Source: Microbacterium sp. W4I20 (GTDB taxonomy: Bacteria; Actinomycetota; Actinomycetes; Actinomycetales; Microbacteriaceae). Taken from it: a DNA stretch of 64,000 bases. This document shows, piece by piece, positions 40,418-48,226 of the stretch. Where the stretch lies: contig NZ_JAUSYB010000001.1 of NCBI RefSeq assembly GCF_030816505.1, positions 124,001-188,000 of the forward strand, read 5' to 3'. Position numbers and translations under genes: made by a program. The notes beneath the pieces were generated by a model. That model ran no database searches, was not told the DNA's origin, and saw only the letters and a program-made list of their open reading frames with translations. Every line of letters starts with the position of its first letter. Position 1 is the first letter of the stretch.

Positions 40418-42250
40418 TCATTCGACGTCGGCGATGTTGCGACGTCGGATCAGGAAGAAGATCAGTCCTCCGACGAGGATGACCCCGACCACGACTCCGC
40501 CGATGATCAGTCCGGTGTTGGTGCCGGTGCCGCCGGCGGTGGCGCCCTCCACCGGCTCGACGGTGAGGTAGCCCCAGTAACCCGCCTGGTTGGCGATGAT
40601 GCCGGTGTCCTTCGGCTGCAGCGTGAAGCCCGTGAAGCGGTCGGACCGGTAGGCCTCCAGGGAGTTCGCGTACCAGGTGGCGATCTGCGCGGTGTCGGTG
40701 TAGTTCAGCTCGAGCATCTCGCGAACGATCTCCTCGCGCTTCGTCTCGTCGAGCTCCGAGCGCTGCTGCGTGTACAGCTCGTCGAACTCCGGGTTGCAGT
40801 AGCCGTCCTGCGTCGTTCCGCCGGTGCCGTCGGTCGACGTCGGCAGGTTCATGCAGGTGTTGATCCCGAGCTGGTAGTCGGGGTCGGGGTTGACGGACCA
40901 GCCGCTGAAGTACAGGTCGTAGTCACCGCTCACGGCCTTCGCGCTGATGGTGTCGGAGTCCGTGGACTCGACCGTGATCTCGATGCCGATGTCCTTCATC
41001 CAGGGCACGAAGAAGTCCGCGATGGACTGCTCGTTGGAGTCGTCGGCGTCGATCATCAGGCGGAGCGCGAGCCGCTCTCCGTCCTTCTCGCGGATGCCGT
41101 CTGCGCCGGGAGCCCAGCCGGCCTCATCGAGCTTCGCCTTCGCTGCATCCGGATCGAATCCCTCGATCACGGAGCTGTCCTCGGGGAGGCTCCACTTCGG
41201 GAACGATGCGGGGATGAAGCTGGTCGCGTGCACGCCCTGTCCTTCGAGGACCTTGTCGAGAAGCGTCTCGGTGTCGGTCCCGAGGCGGATGGCCTGACGC
41301 ACCTCGACGTCCTTCAGCGCTTCGCTTCCCGTGCCGTAGGGCACGTTGTCGCGGGTCTGCTGACCGAGGTTGACGCTGATCGAGTGGAACCGTCGCCCTT
41401 CGCCCGAGTGCGTGGTGATGCCCTCGACGCCGTCCAGCGCGTCGAACTGCGTGGGCGTGAGCCCGGTGACCAGGTCGACGTCGCCGGCCTTGAGCGCCTG
41501 CACCTGTGCGTCGGAGTTCGTGTAGTACACGTACTGGATCGCATCGATCTTCGGGGCTCCACGCCAGAACTTCTCGTTCGCCTTGAGGACGATCGACTGG
41601 TTCGCCGCGTAGCTCTCGAGCAGGAAGGGCCCGGAGCCGACGACATCCTTGTCGTTCGCGAAGGTGGTGGGGTCGTCGACGTTCTCCCAGATGTGCTGGG
41701 GGACGACCGGGATCTCGGAGCCCGGGTTCGGCGCCTGCGGGGTCTTGAGGGTGATCACGACGGTCTTGTCGTCGGGTGCCTCGACGGTGTCGAAGTTCGA
41801 CACGAGGTTGCCGTTCGCGGTGGCGAGCGCCGGAACGGTCATCATCTGCTCGTACGTGTACTTGACGTCTGCGGACGTGATGGGTTCGCCATCCGACCAC
41901 TCCAGATCATCCTGCAGGGTGAAGGTCCACGTGCGGCCGCCGTCGCTCACGTCCCAGGAGTCGGCGAGACCCTTGGTCGGCGAGCCGTCCTCGGCGTCGT
42001 TCTGCACGAGCGACTCGTACACGTAGCGGATGATGTTCGTCGGCGCGAGGTAGATCGAGATGAACGGGTTGAACGTGTCGACGAAGCCGGAGGTCGCGAT
42101 ACGCAGCGTGGTGTCGTCGGCCGGAGCTTCGGTTGAGGCCTGCACCGACTGCGCCTGCGCGGCACTGACCGGGGCGGCGATGAGGAGCGCGGAGACGATC
42201 GCAGCGGCGGTCAGACTTCGCACTGTTCGGGAGCGGGGATCAAGGCGCAT
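40418..42250 (-). CDS. peptide ABC transporter substrate-binding protein with C-terminal membrane anchor
   Basis: This 610-residue family 5 solute-binding protein has an N-terminal Sec signal (SLTAAAIVSALLIAAPVSAAQA) without a lipobox cysteine, and the family core LRIATSGFVDTFNPFISIYL, DDLEWSDGEPITSADVKYTY. Its last residues form a membrane helix (NTGLIIGGVVVGVILVGGLI) followed by RRR, so it is tethered at the C-terminus instead of by lipid. The ATG at 42250 has GAAGGGA upstream. It feeds the permeases and fused ATPase that follow. Confidence 0.9.
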   Translation of the reverse strand: MRLDPRSRTVRSLTAAAIVSALLIAAPVSAAQAQSVQASTEAPADDTTLRIATSGFVDTFNPFISIYLAPTNIIRYVYESLVQNDAEDGSPTKGLADSWDVSDGGRTWTFTLQDDLEWSDGEPITSADVKYTYEQMMTVPALATANGNLVSNFDTVEAPDDKTVVITLKTPQAPNPGSEIPVVPQHIWENVDDPTTFANDKDVVGSGPFLLESYAANQSIVLKANEKFWRGAPKIDAIQYVYYTNSDAQVQALKAGDVDLVTGLTPTQFDALDGVEGITTHSGEGRRFHSISVNLGQQTRDNVPYGTGSEALKDVEVRQAIRLGTDTETLLDKVLEGQGVHATSFIPASFPKWSLPEDSSVIEGFDPDAAKAKLDEAGWAPGADGIREKDGERLALRLMIDADDSNEQSIADFFVPWMKDIGIEITVESTDSDTISAKAVSGDYDLYFSGWSVNPDPDYQLGINTCMNLPTSTDGTGGTTQDGYCNPEFDELYTQQRSELDETKREEIVREMLELNYTDTAQIATWYANSLEAYRSDRFTGFTLQPKDTGIIANQAGYWGYLTVEPVEGATAGGTGTNTGLIIGGVVVGVILVGGLIFFLIRRRNIADVE

Positions 42251-42344
42251 GGAGGAAGTCCCTTCGGGCACCGCCCGGATTCACGATGAAGGCGGGTCGG
42301 TGGAGACCATGCAAGCGGATGTCGGCCCCGGGGTCAAGGGATCG

Positions 42345-42356
42345 GATGCGTATCGT
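42345..42356. promoter_or_regulatory. CGTATCGT motif upstream of the binding-protein gene
   Basis: GATGCGTATCGT lies 95 bp upstream of the 40418-42250 gene, inside its 256-bp leader. It resembles GAAACGTATCGT at 43738-43749 and GAACCGTATC at 43662-43671, both in the divergent control region of the same locus. No other feature explains the 42251-42506 gap, apart from a TAAAAT -10-like hexamer on the minus strand at 42459-42454. A shared regulator is a hypothesis. Confidence 0.3.
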
Positions 42357-42506
42357 CCGGAATTGCTCACGGTGTGTTGCGCCTCGACGTCGGTTCGATT
42401 GCCCTGAAACGGCGGAAAACAGCGGGTACGCGCGATCATCGGTAGTCGTGCAGATTTTACAGCTCGGTAACACGGCGGGGTGATCCGGATCGTATCTGGG
42501 CCGTCG

Positions 42507-43655
42507 TCAGGGTGTCGAAACGCGGAGGACGGCGCACAGCAGTTCGACCCGCTCGATCAGCGACGAGACCAGGAAGTGCTCGTCCCTGGCGTGCGCGCCG
42601 CCACCGCGGGGGCCGAATCCGTCGACCGTGGGGATGCCGCGGCTGCCGAGGAGGTTCGTGTCTCCCGCGCCCGCGGCCGGGCGTCCGGAGACCTGCTGGC
42701 CGACGGCTCGCCCCGCCACGGAGATCTGTTCGAGAAGCAGGGCGTCGGCGGGCGACGGCTGCCACGCCGGCCGGGAACTGAGGACGTCGACGGCGAGTCG
42801 AGCGCGGGCGCGTATCGGACTCAGTGCGGTCAGCGCCTCGAGCACCTGCCGCTCGGTCGCGGCGTCGGTGAACCGCAGGCCCACCTCGGCCTCGGCATGC
42901 GCGGGGACGACATTGGCCCTCGTCCCTCCCGAGATCGTGCCGACGTTGCAGAGGACGGGGCCGGGAAGCGCAGGGTCGGAGGTGATCGCGCGCACCCGCA
43001 CCAGCTGATCGACGAGCTCCTCGATCGCGGACACGCCATCTTCGGGATCGAGTGCGGCGTGCGCGGCCTTGCCCTCGACCGACAGTCGCACCCGAGTGCT
43101 TCCGCGTCGGCCCACCTTCAACGCCCCGTCCGGATGCGGGGACTCGAACCCGATGGCGCCGGCGACACCCTCCGCGCGCTCGAGGAGCAGGGGTGAGGAC
43201 AGGGGTGAGCCGACCTCCTCGTCGCAGACGAGCACGATCCGCACAGCCCGGCGTTCCGCCGGCGGCAGGTCCTTCGTTCGCCGCAGAGCCTCGAGCATCA
43301 CGACGATGCCTGCCTTCATGTCGTAGGTGCCGGGCCCGCGGACGACGTCGCCGTCTCTCGACAAGGGCACGTCGCCGTCGAGAGTGCCCACGGGCCAGAC
43401 GGTGTCGGTGTGCCCGACCAGCAGCAGTGGAGCGCCCGTGCCGGGGAAGTCGGCGACGAGGTCGATGCCGGCAGGGGAGGGGATCCGCTCGACGACGGCT
43501 CCGAGTGATTCGAATCGCGCACTCAGGCTCTCGGCGATTCGCGCGCTCGCGGCGGCGTCGTAGCTCGGCGTCTCATGACCCACGAGTTCGGCGACGAGTG
43601 CGAGGATGGCCTCTGACTGAGGGTCCGTTCCGGAGGTCGTCGAGGATGTGCTCAC
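42507..43655 (-). CDS. M20 family metallopeptidase / N-acyl-amino acid deacylase
   Basis: This 382-residue di-zinc M20 peptidase has ligands visible at His82 and Asp84 in LLVGHTDTVWP, Asp112 in GTYDMKAG, and Glu146-Glu147 in VCDEEVGS. The dimerisation (lid) domain lies in the middle. M20 members include carboxypeptidase G2, dipeptidases and N-acyl/N-succinyl-L-amino acid hydrolases. The last would suit the GNAT and racemase genes across the divergent promoter. The GTG at 43655 is chosen because earlier in-frame starts run into the intergenic region. Confidence 0.87.
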   Translation of the reverse strand: MSTSSTTSGTDPQSEAILALVAELVGHETPSYDAAASARIAESLSARFESLGAVVERIPSPAGIDLVADFPGTGAPLLLVGHTDTVWPVGTLDGDVPLSRDGDVVRGPGTYDMKAGIVVMLEALRRTKDLPPAERRAVRIVLVCDEEVGSPLSSPLLLERAEGVAGAIGFESPHPDGALKVGRRGSTRVRLSVEGKAAHAALDPEDGVSAIEELVDQLVRVRAITSDPALPGPVLCNVGTISGGTRANVVPAHAEAEVGLRFTDAATERQVLEALTALSPIRARARLAVDVLSSRPAWQPSPADALLLEQISVAGRAVGQQVSGRPAAGAGDTNLLGSRGIPTVDGFGPRGGGAHARDEHFLVSSLIERVELLCAVLRVSTP

Positions 43656-43677
43656 ATTTACGAACCGTATCTGCCTC

Positions 43678-43706
43678 TTGATCGTGGTGCAACCCGCCGA
43701 TAACAT
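43678..43706 (+). promoter_or_regulatory. promoter of the GNAT-led operon
   Basis: TTGATC (43678-43683), a 17-bp spacer and TAACAT (43701-43706) form a recognisable -35/-10 pair 41 bp before the GNAT GTG. An AAGAT-N6-ATCTT inverted repeat (43720-43724 and 43731-43735) lies near the expected start of transcription. A GAA-C-CGTATC direct repeat flanks the region (43662-43671 and 43738-43747). Sigma recognition is inferred from the match. Confidence 0.5.
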
Positions 43707-43747
43707 CGCTCGCATCACAAAGATTCGTCGATCTTAGGAAACGTATC

Positions 43748-44539
43748 GTGCCTCATGCTTCGGTGGCTGCCAGCGCCAGCGTCGGATTCAGCTGCCGGGA
43801 ACTCCGCACCCATGCCGAGTTCATCGAGGCCTCGGCCCTGTACTCCCGGGTGTTCGCCTATTCCGAGAACGAGTTCGCGCTGAATGCGAACCTGCTCACG
43901 TCCCTCGCGCGCAACGGCGGGTCCGCGGTCGGCGCCTACTCGTCCGAGGGCGACCTGATCGGATTCGCCTATGGGTTCGCCGGCAGCGACGGACATGGCG
44001 CGACGTACCACTTCTCACAGGCCGCCGCGGTGGACCCCGACCATCAGGGGCGCGGGGTCGGCAAAGCACTGAAGCTCGCCCAGCGCGACGTCGCGCTCGG
44101 GTGGGGGCAGCGCACGATGCGATGGACCTTCGACCCGATCCTGTCGCGTAACGCCCACTTCAACCTCTCCTCTCTCGGCGCCGTCGGCATCGCGTTCGTG
44201 CCCGACTACTACGCACGGCCGGGCACCGACCGGCTCGTCGTCGCCTGGGACCTCACCGATACCTCCGCGACCGCCGCCACCGACGCCGCCATCGAGAGCC
44301 CGCCGCCGGTCGAGCGGGCGGACTGGGGGCGGTCTCTGCCGGCAGCCGACGGGGGCAGCTGGATCGTGACCTCTGCTCGCCCGGACGACCTCTCGGCGGC
44401 GGAACGCACGACGTTGGCCAGCAAGCTCGGCCAGACGCTGACCGAGGTCTTCCTGCGCGGCGAGGTGCTGATCTCCGCATCGCGGATCGACGAGACGACG
44501 GCGGTCTACCGCGCCGTGCCAGGGGAGGGGGCGGCATGA
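43748..44539 (+). CDS. GNAT-family acyltransferase (COG3375-like)
   Basis: This 263-residue GNAT protein has the acyl-CoA loop in AAAVDPDHQGRGVGKALKLA (about residues 96-115), followed by the long C-terminal region of the COG3375 type (MRWTFDPILSRNAHFNLSSL, GIAFVPDYYARPGTDRLVV). Members of this type next to an N-succinylamino acid racemase act as succinyl-CoA:D-amino acid N-succinyltransferases in Geobacillus, and such a racemase gene lies 700 bp downstream here. The acyl donor and acceptor are inferred from context. It leads a tightly overlapped plus-strand operon. Confidence 0.82.
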   Translation: MPHASVAASASVGFSCRELRTHAEFIEASALYSRVFAYSENEFALNANLLTSLARNGGSAVGAYSSEGDLIGFAYGFAGSDGHGATYHFSQAAAVDPDHQGRGVGKALKLAQRDVALGWGQRTMRWTFDPILSRNAHFNLSSLGAVGIAFVPDYYARPGTDRLVVAWDLTDTSATAATDAAIESPPPVERADWGRSLPAADGGSWIVTSARPDDLSAAERTTLASKLGQTLTEVFLRGEVLISASRIDETTAVYRAVPGEGAA

Positions 44540-45225
44540 CCGCACAGGACCACGAGGATCGCGATCTGATGTCACCCCGCGATCGCTTCGGCGAGCGCAT
44601 CCGCACGAATCAGTCTGCGGAGAGCATCCAGGCGCACATCATCGAGACCGAGCAGCGCTCGCTCGCGCAGACGTTCGAGGAGCTGAGCAGATCGGCGCAG
44701 GTGCCCCAGGCGGCCTCGCTGCTTCTCGGCGCCCGCCGCCGCTACATCGCCGGCGAGGGCAAGGCGGCGGCATACGCGCAGCTGCTCAATGCCGATCTGT
44801 CCGCGACGCTCTCGAACGTCTTCCTCGTCGACGGTCATGCCCTGCATCCGCTCACGGTGCTCACCGACGTCCGCGCGTCGGATGTGCTGGTGGCGTTCTC
44901 GCTTCGCCGCTACCGGGAGGAGACCGTCCGGTTGGGGCGCCTCTTCCGGGAGGCCGGCGGTCAGCTCGTGGTCATCACTGACAGCGACGACGCGCCTCTC
45001 GCTCCGATCGCCACCTCTCTGATCCGCGTGCGCACCGGTTCGGCGTCGTACGCGGATTCACCCACACCGGTCGCCGCGGTCTGCCATCTGCTGAGCGCTC
45101 TGACGACCGCGAGCGCGAAAGGTGCCAGGCGACGCCTCGCCGAACGGGACCGGCTGGTCGCGCGCCTCGGCCTCTACGCGCCGGAGCAGAAGCGGACGCG
45201 CGCGGATGCGGAGGGCGACGCGTGA
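44536..45225 (+). CDS. SIS-domain protein, RpiR/MurR-like but without helix-turn-helix
   Basis: This 229-residue protein matches the C-terminal SIS sugar-phosphate-binding domain of RpiR/MurR regulators (LGARRRYIAGEGKAAAYAQL, then DVLVAFSLRRYREETVRLGR and LVVITDSDDAPLAPIA). The N-terminal 45 residues are charged and helical but too short and different for the usual HTH_6 DNA-binding domain. It may sense a phosphosugar such as a MurNAc derivative, or act as an isomerase-like subunit. It overlaps both neighbours by 4 nt. Confidence 0.75.
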   Translation: MTAQDHEDRDLMSPRDRFGERIRTNQSAESIQAHIIETEQRSLAQTFEELSRSAQVPQAASLLLGARRRYIAGEGKAAAYAQLLNADLSATLSNVFLVDGHALHPLTVLTDVRASDVLVAFSLRRYREETVRLGRLFREAGGQLVVITDSDDAPLAPIATSLIRVRTGSASYADSPTPVAAVCHLLSALTTASAKGARRRLAERDRLVARLGLYAPEQKRTRADAEGDA

Positions 45226-46385
45226 GGATCTCCCGCGTCCGGCTGTTCGTGCTGCGGCAGTCGCTGCTGCACAGCTTCGAGACGAGTTCGCACCGGAAGT
45301 CCGGGATCGAGCACATCCTGGTCGAGTTGACGGATGCCGACGGCCGGACCGGCTGGGGAGAGATCGCATCCCCCAGCGATCCCTACTTCGGCGCCGAGAC
45401 GACTGCCACGGCGTGGGAGATCGCGACGCGCTACCTGCTGCCCGCCGTGCTCGGCCGAGAGTTCGATCGGCCCGAGCAGCTGGAGGAGGGGTGGAGCCGC
45501 ATCCGCGGTCATGAGTTCGCCAAGGCGGGATTCTCGGGAGCCGTCTGGGACCTCTACGCCCGTGCGACGGGAGTGGCCCTGGCCTCGGCGCTCGGAGGCG
45601 ACCGTGACGAGGTGGTGGCGGGCGTATCTCTCGGGATCGAGCCGTCGATCGATGATCTCCTGCGCCAGGTCGACGTGCAGCGGGCCGCCGGGTATGGGCG
45701 GGTGAAGCTGAAGATCGCCCCCGGGTGGGATGTCGAGCCGGTCCACGCGGTGCGCGGGGCGCATCCCGACCTGGACCTCCATGTCGATGCCAACGGTGCC
45801 TACTCGGACGACGAGGAGTCCGCCGGGGTGTTCGCGCGCCTCGACCGGGAGGGCCTCACGATGATCGAGCAGCCGTTCGCTCCGCGGGACCTCGTCTCGC
45901 ACGCCGCGCTGCAGGCCAGGATCGGAACCGACGTCTGCCTCGACGAGTCGATCGTCGCGCTGGGTGACCTGCAGACCATGCTCCGGCTGCGGGCGGGACG
46001 AGTGCTCAACATCAAGGTGTCGCGCATGGGCGGGCTCAGCGTCGCGCGGGCGGCGCACGACATCGCCGTCGACGCGGGCATGCCGGTCTGGTGCGGGGGT
46101 ATGCACGAGTTCGGCATCGGACGGGCGGCGAATGTCGCGATCTCCTCGCTTCCCGGTTTCCTCCTCCCCTCGGACGTCTCCGGATCGGACAAGTACTACG
46201 CCTCGGACATCATCGACCCGCCGATCGTGGCGGTGGACGGCCGCGTGCGCGTGCCCCGCTCAACCGGCATCGGACACGAGGTGCTGGTCGAGAGCATCGA
46301 GCGCGGTGCGTCGCGCTCCTTCGACTCGGCCGGTGCGAGAGCATCGGAGCAGGAGCCGACCCCGGTGGGCCTCCGGCGCGAATGA
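45222..46385 (+). CDS. enolase-superfamily N-succinylamino acid racemase / o-succinylbenzoate synthase-like
   Basis: This 387-residue protein has the full catalytic set of the OSBS/NSAR branch: KLK with Lys162 and Lys164 in RVKLKIAPGWD, metal ligands Asp189 (VDANGAY), Glu216 (MIEQPF) and Asp241 (LDESI), and the opposite-face base Lys265 in NIKVSRMGG. OSBS and NSAR activities often coexist and cannot be separated by sequence. No menaquinone genes are nearby, while GNAT and M20 genes are, which favours the racemase role. An L-Ala-D/L-Glu epimerase is an alternative. The start is GTG. Confidence 0.82.
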   Translation: MRISRVRLFVLRQSLLHSFETSSHRKSGIEHILVELTDADGRTGWGEIASPSDPYFGAETTATAWEIATRYLLPAVLGREFDRPEQLEEGWSRIRGHEFAKAGFSGAVWDLYARATGVALASALGGDRDEVVAGVSLGIEPSIDDLLRQVDVQRAAGYGRVKLKIAPGWDVEPVHAVRGAHPDLDLHVDANGAYSDDEESAGVFARLDREGLTMIEQPFAPRDLVSHAALQARIGTDVCLDESIVALGDLQTMLRLRAGRVLNIKVSRMGGLSVARAAHDIAVDAGMPVWCGGMHEFGIGRAANVAISSLPGFLLPSDVSGSDKYYASDIIDPPIVAVDGRVRVPRSTGIGHEVLVESIERGASRSFDSAGARASEQEPTPVGLRRE

Positions 46386-46412
46386 ACCCAGAGCAGACGA
46401 TCGAGGAGTGAG

Positions 46413-47516
46413 TTGAACGGTACGAGGATAGGCGTCATCGACGGGCACAACGATCTCGCCTGGGCGAGCCGATCCGTCCTGGGCTACGGCGTCGACGAAC
46501 TGTGCGAAGCCGTGCCGGCACTGCACACCGACCTCCCGAGGCTCGCGGCCGGCGGGGTCGCCGGACAATTCTGGTCGGTGTGGGTGGATCCGGTGCTCCA
46601 GGATGCGGAGCAGGTGGTCGGCACTCTCGAGCAGATCGACTTCGTGCACCGCCTGGTCGACGCGTACCCCGCCCAGCTGGCGTTCGCGCGCACGGCGGCG
46701 GATGCACGGGCGGCGATGGCGGAGGGACGGATCGCCTCCTTCATCGGCATCGAGGGCGGCGACCAGATCGGCGGCTCGCTCGCCGTGCTGCGGCAGTTCG
46801 CCCGGCTGGGCGCCCGCTACATGACGTTGACCTGGTCGCGCACGATCGCCTGGGCGGACTCCGCCACCGACGATGCGGAACACGGCGGGCTCTCTGACTT
46901 CGGGCGCGAGGTGGTGCGGGAGATGAACCGCATCGGGGTGCTGATCGACCTCGCGCACGTCGCGCCGACCACGATGCGCGATGCGCTGGCCGAGACGACC
47001 CGACCCGTGATCGTGAGTCATTCCGGCGCGTTGGCGCTGTGCGACCATCCGCGCAACGTGCCCGACGACGTGATCGCCGCGATCGGCAGTCAGGGCGGCG
47101 TCGTGATGGTGCCGTTCGTGCCGACCTTCCTCACCCAGGCGCGCCGGGACTGGTGGACCACCGGTGAGGCGGGAGACGCACCCCCGGTCGGCGTGTCCGA
47201 TGTGGCGGACCACCTCGACCACGTCCGGCGGATCGCGGGGATTCATGCGGTCGGGATCGGCGCCGACTACGACGGCACCGACGTGATGCCGGACGGCCTG
47301 GCCGACGTCTCCTCCTACCCCGCGCTCTTCGAGGAGCTCCGCGATCGCGGGTGGTCCGACGCCGACCTCGCCGCGGCCGCGCATGAGAACGTGCTGCGCG
47401 TGCTGGAGGCATCCGACCCTGATCATGAGGCGTTCCTCGCCGGACGCGCGGGTGCCCCATCGCGTGCCGCGATCGCACCCGCGATCGACACGGCTGTGCG
47501 GGCGAGGCGCTCATGA
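46413..47516 (+). CDS. membrane dipeptidase-type (M19) dipeptidase
   Basis: This 367-residue M19 amidohydrolase-fold peptidase has zinc-site motifs IDGHNDLAW (residues 8-16), IGIEGGDQIGGSL, VIVSHSGALALCDHPRNV and GIGADYDGTD. M19 enzymes hydrolyse dipeptides, and many bacterial members accept a D-residue at the C-terminal position. No signal peptide is present. The start is TTG at 46413, supported by GAGGAG 5 bp upstream. It follows the racemase gene by 27 bp and overlaps the amidotransferase by 4 nt. Confidence 0.88.
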   Translation: MNGTRIGVIDGHNDLAWASRSVLGYGVDELCEAVPALHTDLPRLAAGGVAGQFWSVWVDPVLQDAEQVVGTLEQIDFVHRLVDAYPAQLAFARTAADARAAMAEGRIASFIGIEGGDQIGGSLAVLRQFARLGARYMTLTWSRTIAWADSATDDAEHGGLSDFGREVVREMNRIGVLIDLAHVAPTTMRDALAETTRPVIVSHSGALALCDHPRNVPDDVIAAIGSQGGVVMVPFVPTFLTQARRDWWTTGEAGDAPPVGVSDVADHLDHVRRIAGIHAVGIGADYDGTDVMPDGLADVSSYPALFEELRDRGWSDADLAAAAHENVLRVLEASDPDHEAFLAGRAGAPSRAAIAPAIDTAVRARRS

Positions 47517-48226
47517 GCGCCCGCGTGCTCGTGGTCGTCAACTCGGTGAGCTCGGGTCCACGGCGACTAGAGACCTGGCTGAGGGAGCGCGACATCTCGG
47601 TCGAGCAGGTGGTCGGAGCGGAGGCGCCGCTTCCCGCGGCGCTGGACGGCTTCGACGGCCTCGTGCTTCTCGGCGGCGGGCTGATGCCCGACGACGACGA
47701 CCAGGCGCCGTGGCTCCCGGCGGAGCGAGCGCTCGCCGCGGCAGCCATCGCCGCAGACCTTCCGACCCTCGGCATCTGCCTGGGCGGCCAGCTGATCGCC
47801 CACGTCGGCGGGGGAGAGGTCCGGGCCAAGACAGGGCCCGTCGAGCGCGGGGCGACACCGATCCGGCCGACGGATGCCGGTCGCCAGGACGCTCTGTTCG
47901 GAGTGCTCGGCGATGGTGCCCCGATGATCGAGAACCATCAGGACATGATCACGCGTCTCCCGCCGGATGCCGTGCTGCTGGCATCCAGCGACGCCGTCGC
48001 GAACCAGGCCTTCCGGCTGGGCGAGCACGTGCGCGGCGTGCAGTTCCATCCGGAGGCCAGTGCGGCCGACCTCCGTCAGTGGGATGACGCGGCGCTGCGC
48101 GGCGAAGGGCGCGCGCTGCCGGAGCTCATCGCCGAGGCGGAACGGGCCGATGCGCGCAACACCGCTGCCAGCCGCGGCCTCGTCGACGCCTTCGCCGACG
48201 AGGTGCTCGAGCGGGTGCACGCATGA
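47513..48226 (+). CDS. class I glutamine amidotransferase domain protein
   Basis: This 237-residue stand-alone triad GATase has nucleophile Cys89 in LGICLGGQL and the His179/Glu181 pair in VQFHPEAS. There is no synthase partner in the operon, so it may hydrolyse an amide or gamma-glutamyl bond rather than supply ammonia. In the peptide-salvage context, removal of the amide from amidated D-Glu or diamino acid residues is one possibility; this is speculation. It overlaps the M19 and S12 genes by 4 nt each. Confidence 0.83.
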   Translation: MSARVLVVVNSVSSGPRRLETWLRERDISVEQVVGAEAPLPAALDGFDGLVLLGGGLMPDDDDQAPWLPAERALAAAAIAADLPTLGICLGGQLIAHVGGGEVRAKTGPVERGATPIRPTDAGRQDALFGVLGDGAPMIENHQDMITRLPPDAVLLASSDAVANQAFRLGEHVRGVQFHPEASAADLRQWDDAALRGEGRALPELIAEAERADARNTAASRGLVDAFADEVLERVHA

